Positions 14,112 through 23,446 of a stretch of 34,847 nucleotides of DNA are shown in pieces. The translations under genes were made by a program, and so were the position numbers. Within the stretch, counting starts at the first letter, position 1. Each line of letters opens with the position of its first letter. Below the pieces are notes generated by a model, which was given only the letters and a program-made list of their open reading frames with translations, did not search any database and was not told the origin of the DNA. Source of the DNA: Selenomonadaceae bacterium (lineage in GTDB: Bacteria > Bacillota > Negativicutes > Selenomonadales > Selenomonadaceae); assembly GCA_017475745.1 (NCBI GenBank), contig JAFVEZ010000040.1, positions 1 through 34,847 on the forward strand, written 5' to 3'.

Positions 14112-17100
14112 TTAGAACTTCCAACGAGCTTCAAAGCCCAAGATACCGGCATGTCCTTCACGTTCTACTGTTGCTGAGATAAAACTATTTATATCATATT
14201 GCAGGCCGTAACGATTGATATTGTCACCGCCGATACCTCTGGTATATTTCAACATAGTGTTGTCAGTGACGTACTTACCTATGGTGACATTATATTCTTC
14301 TTCGTGGCGCTCTCTAATCTCAGATTTATTATCAAAAGCACTGCCGCTACCTCTCGATATTGAGAACTGATCGAAACCGGTAGTCTTCCTCACAGCGCCT
14401 TCAATTTCACTAAGGAAGCTCATTTGAAGACCGAGCATCAGCAGGTCTCCTGTCTCAATGTCGTTGTCTCCACCCTTCTGATAGGCATCACGAAGAGTGA
14501 GGAGTTGCATTATCTCAGTTTCAGTCATGCCAGGTGGTTCACTGGTAAGTTTGATGGATCTGTCATTCAAGACGCCACCGACACTGAGGATAACTTTGGT
14601 CTTTGTGATTTTGGTATCGGCAAGGAAGGTTATAGCAGGGAAGAAAGAGCCAGTTTGGAACTGTAGTTCACCTTCACGGACATTAAAGACCGTCTTGAGA
14701 TAGCTGACGGTTCCGCCACGTTTAGCTGTAATCAGACCGGAAGACCGTGGACGATTCGTTGAACCCTCAAACTTAGCATTACCTGTCATGTAGAGATCAA
14801 AGAGATAAGGACTGTATAAGTGGACTTTATCACCAAGAGTGATCAGCACATTAAGCTGAATATTAGGTAATTCGCCTTCAGATTCAGGAATTGACGGTAT
14901 TGATATAGTACATTTATCAAGATCAAGATGACCATCAATCAGTGGTCTAAATCCTCGATGTTCTCCTCTTGGGTCTTTAAGCTCATACTTACTTAGAGAG
15001 AATTCAGCATTAAGAGGTCCGCTAAAGAATTTACTTATTATCTCAAGATTGTTCGCAGTGAAGGTAAATTTATAATCGTTGAGCTCAAGACCTTTAATGC
15101 TCAAGCCGCCAATGAGTTCGTATTTGCCTTTTCCGATATTACCACTGAATTCCTCAACCTTCATCTCTTTACCAGTAAATGCAAGATTCATATTCATATG
15201 TTCAATTAGATTATTCATGCCCTTGATCTTTGTCGTTCCTTCTTTAATCAAGATATTACCATTGATTAAAGGATCGGAAGCTGTACCGGTAACTTTAAGA
15301 TTACCTGCCATCTCGCCAATGCCCCAAGCGATTAGGTTTTTATTCAAGAGTGGCAGCAAGGACAAATCTGCGTTATCGAGAGAGATATCAAGGTTTAATT
15401 CAGATTCGGGCACTCGGAATTTTGAATTACTCTTGGTTAGAGCTATCAGAGGTATTTGTCCTCTGGCACTGATTTGATAGATTTTATCAACGATTGCCTT
15501 CTGAACAATTAGCTCTTCAACATCAATGACACCATCTTTGAGATTTAGGCTACCACGCAATAAGTCAAAGGTAGAGCCTTTTAAACCACCATTTGCGGAG
15601 ATATCCACTTGTGCGGTAGGATTGTCTGTGGTACCACCGACAACTGCTTCTACACTCGTTGTGCCTACCACCTCAGCATCAGAGCCAGCAGCCTTGCTGA
15701 ACATCTCCAAAGCAAGATTGGAAGCATTGAGCTTAATGTCAAGAACACCGTTGAGCTGGGCGGAGCCGGAAGCATTAACTGTACCGGTTTCACCCTGGAA
15801 ACCCTCGAAGTTTCTGATATAAAGAGTACTGTTTAGGAGATTAACATCAATATTAATATCGTGAATATCACAACCAGCAACAGTGCCGAGTGGTATATTG
15901 CCGACTAACTGGAAACTAGGATTCTGCAAGGTACCGCCGAAGGTCATACTACTATTGAGAGTGCCGGTTACAATATCATTCTTTAAGTTTGCAAGTGCCA
16001 AAAGATTAGGTATATCAGCATTTTTGACTTCACTATGTCCGCTCATTGAGTTGGTGATATAGTTGATTCTACCGTGGACAGTATAGCTGCCTTTTCCTTC
16101 ATTGAAGCTGAAGTTATCAAGTAGTATGTCATCTCCATTAAGACTTATATGGCCATCTACATTGCTGATCTCTACATCGTTAAAACTCAGACTCTCCGCA
16201 TTGAGTTTGCCATCGAAGATTGGCTGGTCAAGAGTGCCACCGATTATTCCGATAAACTTGCCATGACCGCTTGCTGGGTAGTTTTCAGGCAGCTTGCTTT
16301 TAAAGCGCTCAACGTTAATATCATTCACATCAACGGTAAAGTTCATCTCTGTCGTTGTGCTGTCAATGATACCATTGAGAACCATATCAACCATTGGTGA
16401 AGTTATACGGAAGTCTTGCAGTCTGATTTGATTGCCCTCAACGAAGTAATCACCCTTCATTGAATTGACAAGAATGCCACGATATGAGCCACGACTGAAC
16501 TCAATATACCCAACAACATGAGGATTATCGAGAGTTCCTGTAACGGTTATTATATTGTCGACATTGCCGGTGAGAGGTTGATCCGGCGCAGCAAGTTGAA
16601 CAATAGTTTCAGCGCGTGCGCCTACTGTATCTATTTGCAAGTTTACATTCTTCTCACCAGTCAAGCCGACTGTACCCTTCACCAGCCAGACATCTTTACC
16701 ATTCTTTGACATGACGAAGTCTCTAACTTCTATACCGTCCAATGAACCAGAAGCAGCAAAGCTGATTGAGTCATAAGGCTGATCGAGGAGTATACCTTCA
16801 AATTTGCCATTGCTGAACTTTGATCCATTAACTGCTGAGAACTCGATATCGACATTAGGGTTTTCAGCATTGCCATGGACAGAGCCTTTAATGTCAGCAA
16901 GACCAGATATATTTACTTGTGGAACGAAGTTCTTCGCTATAGACAAGTCAACGTGGGCAGCATAGAACATCAAATCCAACTTGTTAGTATCGGTTATAGT
17001 TCCCTCTACACCCAGTGTGCCACCCTCTGGAAGCGTTGCACTGAGATAATCAATCTTAACGTCGTCACCTTCGACGTAGAATGAAGTATCAGCGCGGATA

Positions 17101-18722
17101 ATCTCCACGTCCTTGTATTTAACATTAGAAGCTGTAACAGAGCCGTAAACCTTCAATGCATCAAGATCATTTCCTATGCCATTGATTCCAATATCGCCAA
17201 ATACTAAACCATCAATCTCAGCTAACACCGGTGCATAATTACTAAACCTCGATATATTGACACCGTTGACATTAAGATGAGCATTAAAAGATAAGTCCAT
17301 TGCCATAAGCTCGAAGTCACCGCTTACTGTTCCACCGAAGGTGTCAGCCTTAATATTGCTAAAGTAAACTGCATTATCTTGATATTTTAGGTGAGTTGAA
17401 ACGTTAGAGACGCTTATATCCTCATAAGCAATATATGGCGAATAAATATCAGCTTCAACTATTGGATTGGATGGTGTACCTGTCAAATGTGCCGTGAATG
17501 AAGCAGAACCCTCAGCGGGCAGATACATCACCGCATTGGGACTGAATGAGTCAGAAGAGGCCTTGAGGTCAAAGTAAGGTTCGTCGGTATCAATTCTGAT
17601 AGAGCCACTGACGTTCGCACGTTGACCATTGGCCTGAGCACTAGCGTCAAGGAGAATCTCAGCATCAGTGAAAGTTGTATGACCGTTAATATCATTGATT
17701 TGTGTCTGCTCAACCATTACAGAACCGTCTTTGAGACTTGCCGAGCCGCTGAAGCTCAAGTTGTCTCCACGCTTGAGGACATTTACCTTAGCATCGTTGA
17801 CAAAACCTCCGAGAACTGCCACACCGGCAGGAATAGTGTCATCAGGAATGAACGGCAACACACTGGAGACATCTACAGTGTCAGCCGCAAGATTAACAAT
17901 CTGCTTCTTGTCGGTCACATTGGCAGTTACTTGAACATTTGAACCAAGAGCCTGTACTTTGACATCAGCTTTCACATTTGAGTATTCATCTAGGTTAAGA
18001 GCGGCATTAATCTTGTCAACGATCAACTCACTGTCATTGATATTCGCCGATATATCATCTGCATTGACATCTGCTTTAATATTATCGTGATCGAAGTCCA
18101 GCGTACCTGTAATATCGCCGGTATCAAATGCATAATCTTCAACATTACCAAAGACCTTTGCTCCGCTAACTTCAGCAGTAAAGTCTGCCGTTGTATCAAA
18201 ATCCAGCTTGAGATTTGGTACATCAGCAGCCACTTCATTGCCGTCAAAAGAAGCATTGACTTTGATGTTATCAATCAGAATATTTGTATCAAAGTTGCTC
18301 TCACCCTCACTTGAGGTTTGAAGATCACTGAAATTCCAAGTATTATCAGAGCGTTTAACGACATTACCTTCAACTCCATGAACTTTAATCTCTTCAATAG
18401 CAGAGAGTGGATCAGAAGCCAAGGTAAGTAAATGAAAGTTGACCTCAGCGCTCTTAGCTTTGGCAATGAGATCAGAATGTTTATCATAAACGGCAAGATC
18501 AGAGAGTTTAATGTCACTAATTGAGCCGGTGTTGATGTCACCTACTTCTATGGAGCCGATCTCGACCTTGGTACCGAGTGATTCAGAGATGTAATCAGAA
18601 GCAGTAGCGGCAATCTTCTCAATGACGGCATCACGTTGAGAGTATAAGTAACCAGCGCCAGCTGAAGCCAGCATTATAGTGCCGGTCAAAAATCCGGTCA
18701 ATGCCTTTGCCACTACATTCAT
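14112..18722 (-). CDS. tamB: TamB-like AsmA-superfamily envelope-spanning protein
   Basis: This 1536-residue protein has an N-terminal hydrophobic anchor (about 5-27), then a very long run of short beta strands with the repeating N-G-x-I-x-G-T-x-x-x-P pattern. Examples are GTLDNPHVVGYIEFSRGSY and GTASDPLINGNILIKEGT. The C-terminal DUF490/TamB domain (about 1200-1536) carries GLITAKRGGTVSYL, LTSEPPGMTETEIMQLL and a terminal phenylalanine (FEARWKF). Such proteins form a hydrophobic groove bridging inner and outer membranes, and act in phospholipid transport or outer-membrane protein assembly. The start ATG at 18722 has GAGGAG nine bases upstream. It follows tolC by 24 bases in the mla operon. 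No tamA-type barrel gene is in the window. Confidence 0.93.
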   Translation of the reverse strand: MNVVAKALTGFLTGTIMLASAGAGYLYSQRDAVIEKIAATASDYISESLGTKVEIGSIEVGDINTGSISDIKLSDLAVYDKHSDLIAKAKSAEVNFHLLTLASDPLSAIEEIKVHGVEGNVVKRSDNTWNFSDLQTSSEGESNFDTNILIDNIKVNASFDGNEVAADVPNLKLDFDTTADFTAEVSGAKVFGNVEDYAFDTGDITGTLDFDHDNIKADVNADDISANINDSELIVDKINAALNLDEYSNVKADVKVQALGSNVQVTANVTDKKQIVNLAADTVDVSSVLPFIPDDTIPAGVAVLGGFVNDAKVNVLKRGDNLSFSGSASLKDGSVMVEQTQINDINGHTTFTDAEILLDASAQANGQRANVSGSIRIDTDEPYFDLKASSDSFSPNAVMYLPAEGSASFTAHLTGTPSNPIVEADIYSPYIAYEDISVSNVSTHLKYQDNAVYFSNIKADTFGGTVSGDFELMAMDLSFNAHLNVNGVNISRFSNYAPVLAEIDGLVFGDIGINGIGNDLDALKVYGSVTASNVKYKDVEIIRADTSFYVEGDDVKIDYLSATLPEGGTLGVEGTITDTNKLDLMFYAAHVDLSIAKNFVPQVNISGLADIKGSVHGNAENPNVDIEFSAVNGSKFSNGKFEGILLDQPYDSISFAASGSLDGIEVRDFVMSKNGKDVWLVKGTVGLTGEKNVNLQIDTVGARAETIVQLAAPDQPLTGNVDNIITVTGTLDNPHVVGYIEFSRGSYRGILVNSMKGDYFVEGNQIRLQDFRITSPMVDMVLNGIIDSTTTEMNFTVDVNDINVERFKSKLPENYPASGHGKFIGIIGGTLDQPIFDGKLNAESLSFNDVEISNVDGHISLNGDDILLDNFSFNEGKGSYTVHGRINYITNSMSGHSEVKNADIPNLLALANLKNDIVTGTLNSSMTFGGTLQNPSFQLVGNIPLGTVAGCDIHDINIDVNLLNSTLYIRNFEGFQGETGTVNASGSAQLNGVLDIKLNASNLALEMFSKAAGSDAEVVGTTSVEAVVGGTTDNPTAQVDISANGGLKGSTFDLLRGSLNLKDGVIDVEELIVQKAIVDKIYQISARGQIPLIALTKSNSKFRVPESELNLDISLDNADLSLLPLLNKNLIAWGIGEMAGNLKVTGTASDPLINGNILIKEGTTKIKGMNNLIEHMNMNLAFTGKEMKVEEFSGNIGKGKYELIGGLSIKGLELNDYKFTFTANNLEIISKFFSGPLNAEFSLSKYELKDPRGEHRGFRPLIDGHLDLDKCTISIPSIPESEGELPNIQLNVLITLGDKVHLYSPYLFDLYMTGNAKFEGSTNRPRSSGLITAKRGGTVSYLKTVFNVREGELQFQTGSFFPAITFLADTKITKTKVILSVGGVLNDRSIKLTSEPPGMTETEIMQLLTLRDAYQKGGDNDIETGDLLMLGLQMSFLSEIEGAVRKTTGFDQFSISRGSGSAFDNKSEIRERHEEEYNVTIGKYVTDNTMLKYTRGIGGDNINRYGLQYDINSFISATVEREGHAGILGFEARWKF

Positions 18723-18746
18723 TACAATTACTCCTCAACAATATAA

Positions 18747-20243
18747 TTATCTTGTGAGTTCGCCTTCTACCGTTTCAGCCGGAATAGGTGAAGCTACATC
18801 AAGATTGGATATGGTAACAACCGGTGCAACTTCGCCTGCTTTTGGCACCTCTGCTGCAACATCGGTTATAGCTGCCTCTTCGCGTGCATCAGCAGCGGTC
18901 TTGCCGTTCTCTACAGCCGAGACATAACGACTTACGTCAATTCCGACAGGAATACCCATTGATTGATCGAGATCTGCTTTAGCAATATTATAACGATAAA
19001 GAGCCGTATAATAGTTGCTACGTGCTTCTGTAAGTTTTTCCTGAGCGTCCATAACAGCCAAGTTGGTATCGACACCAGCAGCATAGCGAACTTGAGCGAT
19101 CTTATAGTCTTCTTCAGCTCGTTCAACTGCAATCTTTGTTGTAGAGATATTTTTCTCAGCACTAAAGAGATCAAGGAAAGCCTTCTGAACGTTGACTTGG
19201 ACTTCCTCACGAGCAGCAGCAGCATTTTCCTTAGCCCTCACTATTGCAGAATCAGCCTGTTTCACTTGAGAACTTGTTACGCCACCGTCAAAGATGTTCC
19301 AAGAAGCGGAGAGACCAGCAGTCCAATAATCGGTAATATCTTTATGAAATTCGTGCTCACCAGTGATATTCTTTGTCACGGCAGCATTGACAGTCGGACG
19401 GTAGCCGCTCTTGGCGCTCTTCCGGTTACTCTCGGCTTCTCTGACAGCCAAATCGGCAATAGCGCAGGCAGGACTGTTATCAATAGCGTACTTGGTGCAG
19501 TTTTCCAAATTCAAATTATATTTGGTATAGGTAAGTTGGTCACGTGGACGAAGAACCGTATCGGCAGGAAGCCCTATATAGTTGCAAAGATCAGCGATGG
19601 CATTGTCGAAGGCATTTTGAGCATTGACAAGAGCCTGTTGTGATTCTGCTAATTGAACTTGAGAAGCAAGGACATCTGACTTCGCAACTGTACCGACGCG
19701 AAATTGAGCGTTGACGTTATCCAAATGCTCTTGTAGAACACTGACAGCTTCTTCCTCGACTTCTATCTGATTGCGACATTGCAAGACGTAGTAATAAAGA
19801 CTTGTAGCGGTAGCGCGAACATTTTGAAGGGTTTGCTCAAGTTCAAGATCGGCGCTGTTGAGACCCAGTCGTGCTGTCTCACGCCCTGCCTCAAGCTGAC
19901 CGCCGCTGTAGACCGGCATTGAGATTGAAGCAGTATTACTGAAAGAACGATTGTAAGTAGGATAATATGAGCCGCCTACCTTCTGACCGGAACCCTGCCA
20001 GCTTACAGTTGGATTGCTTTGGCGACGAGCAGCACTAAGACTCCAGTAAGCTGCCTCACGACCCGCTGAAGCCTGCTTAATAGTTCTGTTGTTAGCATAG
20101 GCACGCTGTACGGTCTCTTCCAAATTGAGGTCGACAATATCGGCAGCCTGTACTTGACTTATAGATAAGCCCATTAGTCCTGCCATAACAAGCGCACTCA
20201 GCTTCTTATCAATTTTCTTGCTGATACGATTTAAAATATTCAT
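18747..20243 (-). CDS. tolC: TolC-family outer membrane channel protein
   Basis: This 498-residue protein has a signal peptide (about 1-33, ending QVQA) and the two-repeat OEP fold. The first repeat begins LNLEETVQRAYANNRTIKQA and has RFRVGTVAKSDVLASQVQLAE-type helices. The second begins CTKYAIDNSPACAIADLAV and has RYAAGVDTNLAVMDAQEKL. The strand-forming segments SISMPVYSGGQL and LSASWNIFDGG complete the barrel. It forms the trimeric outer-membrane exit duct for efflux or export pumps. A tail of about 70 residues rich in Ala, Glu and Val follows the second repeat; this extension is not part of the TolC core. The start at 20243 has AGGAGGA upstream. No pump genes are beside it; it sits between mlaD and tamB. 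Confidence 0.93.
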   Translation of the reverse strand: MNILNRISKKIDKKLSALVMAGLMGLSISQVQAADIVDLNLEETVQRAYANNRTIKQASAGREAAYWSLSAARRQSNPTVSWQGSGQKVGGSYYPTYNRSFSNTASISMPVYSGGQLEAGRETARLGLNSADLELEQTLQNVRATATSLYYYVLQCRNQIEVEEEAVSVLQEHLDNVNAQFRVGTVAKSDVLASQVQLAESQQALVNAQNAFDNAIADLCNYIGLPADTVLRPRDQLTYTKYNLNLENCTKYAIDNSPACAIADLAVREAESNRKSAKSGYRPTVNAAVTKNITGEHEFHKDITDYWTAGLSASWNIFDGGVTSSQVKQADSAIVRAKENAAAAREEVQVNVQKAFLDLFSAEKNISTTKIAVERAEEDYKIAQVRYAAGVDTNLAVMDAQEKLTEARSNYYTALYRYNIAKADLDQSMGIPVGIDVSRYVSAVENGKTAADAREEAAITDVAAEVPKAGEVAPVVTISNLDVASPIPAETVEGELTR

Positions 20244-20315
20244 TGTTAATCTATCCTCCTAATTAGTAGCTATTGGTAGCCGACAGTCAGCAATATTTAA
20301 ATTAGTTATCAATTA

Positions 20316-20336
20316 TCTGCCATCTGTCTGCCATCA
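20316..20336. repeat. Short tandem direct repeat in the mlaD-tolC spacer
   Basis: TCTGCCATC occurs twice (20316-20324 and 20327-20335), two bases apart, in the 108-base gap between mlaD and tolC. It may be chance or a binding site for an internal promoter of tolC. Confidence 0.3.
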
Positions 20337-20351
20337 ATTTTCAGCTATATC

Positions 20352-21650
20352 CTAAAATTCCTGCTTGATTCCAAAGTAAGCGGCGCGATTATCAGAATCG
20401 GTAAAGTCATGCCACTCACCTAATATATATGTTGAATCGGCAACTTTGAATTGAGATTTGAATCTAAATGTACCCTCATTAGGATCATACGCTTCAGCGG
20501 ATAATTTTACACGCGAACCGATATAAGTGTCAAGTCCTATTCCGGGCTTTCCTGCAATAATGCCTGCCCTTGCTCCAAAGTTGTTCTTTCGCTTGCCGGC
20601 GGTGAGATCAAGCTTGTTTCCTTCGCCGATGTCCTCAACACCCAAATCCAGTGATCTGCTGCCCTTCCTAAAGTTGAGATTAAAGTTGGTATTCCAGTCA
20701 TCAGCACCACCGCTATAAAGAGCTTCAACTGAAGGCTTGACTTTAACACCGGAGAGTTTTGAGATAGTGCCATCAACTTTGCCTAGCATCTTGTCTGCTC
20801 GCTCAGAGACAGCTCTTGCGTTTTTAATAGTCGCCTTCATATCCTCGGCAGTTTTCTTGTCGCCCATCACTCCGTCCATATTCTCCGCCATGTGAGCAAT
20901 ATTCTTACTTGTTGCCGAGATATTTGCCAAGGTTTCTTTGAGTTCTTGAGCAGTTTGAGGGTCTCCAGCAAAAGTTTCCAGATTCTGAGCCATACTCTCA
21001 ACAGATTGCATGGTTCTATTCATGCTGGCAAGTGTGGAATTGAGCTGCGAGGCCATATCATTGACATTTCCTTCATTATTTACCGTTATGCGCTCCAGTA
21101 CCTCCATCATACCATTCATGTGTTCGGAAGCGTCTCTCATGTTTTCACTCATCTCAATCAGTGATTTCTGAACAACTGGATCACCTACAATATTATTCAT
21201 ATGTGTAAGCAAGGTATCCACTTTATCCATAACCCTGTCAAGTGATTCAAACATAGAATCCATTCCAACCTCATCAATGCCATAGATGTAGTCGCCATTC
21301 TTTAAGTATACACCAGACTTAGAAGGCGTGATATTGATAAATTTATCACCCATAACGCCAACGGAAGACACCATAACAGTTGAACTTTGAGGTATTTGAG
21401 CCTTTTTGTCGATCTCCATAGTAACTGTGACACCGCCACCATCATTCACGATATTTGTGACTTTGCCAATCGGAACACCGGATAATCTCACAGCAGCCTG
21501 AGGTTCCAGACCTATAACCTTACGAAATCCGGCATAAACTGTATAGTTGTTGTCAACACCAAAGTCGATATTGCCGAGACTCATAGTCGCCGCTCCGAAA
21601 GCCATCAATCCACCGATAGTAAAGGCTCCTACCTTTGCAGTTTCATTCAT
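20352..21650 (-). CDS. mlaD: MlaD-type MCE protein with C-terminal beta-barrel-like domain
   Basis: This 432-residue protein is far longer than the roughly 180-residue proteobacterial MlaD. It has an N-terminal TM anchor (about 7-27), one MCE domain (about 35-115, with AVRLSGVPIGKVTNI and SSVGVMGDKFINITPS), and a long helical, coiled-coil-like stretch (about 125-290, heptad Met/Leu pattern). A strand-rich C-terminal part (about 295-432) ends in phenylalanine (AAYFGIKQEF). That last part looks like an outer-membrane barrel, so a single chain could span the periplasm, as described for the Veillonella Mla system. It would pass phospholipids between MlaE/MlaF and the outer membrane. The start has GGAAGGTGAG seven bases upstream. 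Confidence 0.92.
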   Translation of the reverse strand: MNETAKVGAFTIGGLMAFGAATMSLGNIDFGVDNNYTVYAGFRKVIGLEPQAAVRLSGVPIGKVTNIVNDGGGVTVTMEIDKKAQIPQSSTVMVSSVGVMGDKFINITPSKSGVYLKNGDYIYGIDEVGMDSMFESLDRVMDKVDTLLTHMNNIVGDPVVQKSLIEMSENMRDASEHMNGMMEVLERITVNNEGNVNDMASQLNSTLASMNRTMQSVESMAQNLETFAGDPQTAQELKETLANISATSKNIAHMAENMDGVMGDKKTAEDMKATIKNARAVSERADKMLGKVDGTISKLSGVKVKPSVEALYSGGADDWNTNFNLNFRKGSRSLDLGVEDIGEGNKLDLTAGKRKNNFGARAGIIAGKPGIGLDTYIGSRVKLSAEAYDPNEGTFRFKSQFKVADSTYILGEWHDFTDSDNRAAYFGIKQEF

Positions 21651-21717
21651 ATACTCACCTTCCGATCACCGAAAACTAATCACCATTATTATTATAAATT
21701 TAGTCTTAAAATTAAAA

Positions 21718-21819
21718 CTAATTGTAAAAGAACGGCTCTTTGATATTTGCAGCAATCTGTTTATTAATGCCTTCAATTACATGTTGGACGTGATTGCTGT
21801 CAACAACTTGCAGTCTCAT
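21718..21819 (-). CDS. Putative 33-residue protein between mlaF and mlaD
   Basis: This short frame begins four bases after the mlaF stop, with an AGGTG ribosome binding site at the end of mlaF and a seven-base spacing to ATG 21819. It encodes MRLQVVDSNHVQHVIEGI, then NKQIAANIKEPFFYN, and ends with TAG at 21718. It has no hydrophobic segment and is slightly basic to neutral, with a likely helix over the middle. I recognise no family. Position and ribosome binding site suggest translation in the mla operon; it could also be chance or a remnant. The next gene, mlaD, starts 67 bases further on. Confidence 0.5.
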   Translation of the reverse strand: MRLQVVDSNHVQHVIEGINKQIAANIKEPFFYN

Positions 21820-21823
21820 TTAA

Positions 21824-22561
21824 TCACACCTGTTCTAAGTTTAGAGTTTTGAAAAATTCTTGAACGCGTGAATCTTGGATTTGTCTAAAGTTCTTAACAG
21901 TATCCAAGGCAATCAACTCACCTTGATAAACCATAGCAATGCGATCTGAAATTCTGCAGGCACTTGCCATATCGTGAGTGACCACAATACTTGTCACGCC
22001 GAGGGTCTTCTGAGTGGATATTATAAGCTCGTCAATCTTTGTGGTAGTTATCGGATCCAAGCCGCTGGAAGGTTCGTCATAGAAGATTATATCCGGCTCG
22101 ATAGCAATAGCTCTGGCAAGTGAGACGCGCTTCTTCATTCCGCCTGACAACTCATTAGGCATTAAATTTTCAACACCTTCAAGGCCGACTTGTTTTAACT
22201 TCTCTTTAACGATAGCCTTGATCTTATCTTTGGGATAGTCAGTGTGCTCAACTAGACCAAAAGCAACATTATCACCAACTGTCATTGAATCAAAGAGCGC
22301 TGAATATTGGAATACCATTCCCATTCTCAATCGAACACGCGTGAGTTCCTCTTCAGACATTCTTGAGATTTCGTCATTGCCAATCCAAATCTCACCTTCA
22401 GTTGGTTGAATCAATCCTATCATCAGTCTGAGAAGGGTAGACTTGCCGGACCCAGAACCACCAATCACTGCTAGAGTTTCACCATCATGTATTTCAAGGT
22501 TTATTTGCTTTAATGCAGCCTTTGTGTTAAAATATTTGCTAACGTTTACTATCCTAATCAT
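21824..22561 (-). CDS. mlaF: ABC transporter ATPase MlaF
   Basis: This 245-residue cytosolic ATPase powers the MlaFED-type phospholipid transporter. All nucleotide-binding motifs are intact: Walker A GGSGSGKST (about 35-43), a Q-loop in GMVFQYSALFD, signature LSGGMKKRVSLARAI, Walker B IIFYDEPSSGLDP and the switch His in VVTHDMAS. The SGLDPITT segment and MVFQYSALFDSMTVGDNV are typical of the MlaF/Ttg2A branch. It starts three bases after the mlaE stop with GGTGA upstream, so it is translationally coupled to the permease gene. Length is slightly below the usual 260-270 residues. Confidence 0.95.
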   Translation of the reverse strand: MIRIVNVSKYFNTKAALKQINLEIHDGETLAVIGGSGSGKSTLLRLMIGLIQPTEGEIWIGNDEISRMSEEELTRVRLRMGMVFQYSALFDSMTVGDNVAFGLVEHTDYPKDKIKAIVKEKLKQVGLEGVENLMPNELSGGMKKRVSLARAIAIEPDIIFYDEPSSGLDPITTTKIDELIISTQKTLGVTSIVVTHDMASACRISDRIAMVYQGELIALDTVKNFRQIQDSRVQEFFKTLNLEQV

Positions 22562-22564
22562 AAA

Positions 22565-23341
22565 TCAGTCACCATATATAAAGAAGGTCAAAATCGCATT
22601 GAGTATGAATATAACAATGATTGAAGCGACGACAGTTTTAGTTGTTGCCTTGCCGACGCCTTCAGCACCTTCAGGACAATTCAACCCATAATAGCAGCCA
22701 AGGACAGCTATAACATTGCCGAAGAATATAGCCTTGATGAGTCCGCCTGTAAGGTCTTTAACGGTGGCAAATAGATCAATAGAGTTCATAAAGAGGTAAG
22801 AACTTATACCAGAATAGTATACAGCAACAACATATCCACCGAAAACTCCAACTAAGTCACCAAAAACCGTGAGAAGAGGTACAACTGCCATACAGGCTAA
22901 CATTCGAGGAACAATGAGATAGTCAACAGGTGAGACTGCCATAACGCGAAGAGCATCAATCTGTTCAGTGACCTTCATTGTTGATATTTCAGCCGTGATT
23001 GCAGCACCAACTCGACCTGCACAGACAACACCAACGAGGACAGGTCCTAACTCACGACCGATAGCTATAGCAATAAGACCGCCAACCGTTGACTGGGCAC
23101 CGAATCTGATTAACTCATGTGCCGTCTGAAGAGTGAAGACAACGCCCGTAAACAGTAGTGTCAATGAAACAATGGTGAGCGAATCAACACCTAGATGTGA
23201 CATCTGTGCTATTATATGTTTCATTCGCGGCTTATGTTTGAGTTGCTTCATGGTATCAATGTACAGAAGAACTATCGTGCCAAAGTCAGTCAACTGCCTT
23301 ATGACAAAGCTTCCTATAATCTCTAAAATTTGTATAATCAT
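22565..23341 (-). CDS. mlaE: ABC transporter permease MlaE
   Basis: This 258-residue inner-membrane permease of the MlaE/DUF140 family has about five hydrophobic segments. The family signature is clear: RELGPVLVGVVCAGRVGAA, then ITAEISTMKVTEQIDALRVM and VSPVDYLIVPRMLA. It partners with MlaF and MlaD in phospholipid movement between the two membranes. The ATG at 23341 has AGGA eight bases upstream. A longer frame begins with TTG at 23371, but the -10 element at 23376-23381 leaves no leader for it, so I use 23341. It is the first gene of the long minus-strand operon. Confidence 0.93.
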   Translation of the reverse strand: MIIQILEIIGSFVIRQLTDFGTIVLLYIDTMKQLKHKPRMKHIIAQMSHLGVDSLTIVSLTLLFTGVVFTLQTAHELIRFGAQSTVGGLIAIAIGRELGPVLVGVVCAGRVGAAITAEISTMKVTEQIDALRVMAVSPVDYLIVPRMLACMAVVPLLTVFGDLVGVFGGYVVAVYYSGISSYLFMNSIDLFATVKDLTGGLIKAIFFGNVIAVLGCYYGLNCPEGAEGVGKATTKTVVASIIVIFILNAILTFFIYGD

Positions 23342-23375
23342 AACTTGTGTCCTACTTTGATTAAAAGTCAAATGA

Positions 23376-23404
23376 ATTATAGCACATTTTTCAAGAATTA
23401 TGAA
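23376..23404 (-). promoter_or_regulatory. Promoter of the mlaE-to-dgc operon
   Basis: On the minus strand an extended -10, TGC plus TATAAT (23384-23376), is preceded at 17 bases by TTCATA (23404-23399). The transcript would start near 23369, about 28 bases before ATG 23341. No comparable promoter was found in the short gaps further down the operon. Confidence 0.65.
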
Positions 23405-23446
23405 GTATTTCTGAAAAAATATTTTTAAATGAGAGGATTTGATAAA

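Noticed and set aside
18963..19643. 226-codon plus-strand frame antisense to tolC
   Set aside because: Shadow frame with no ribosome site; tolC is intact.
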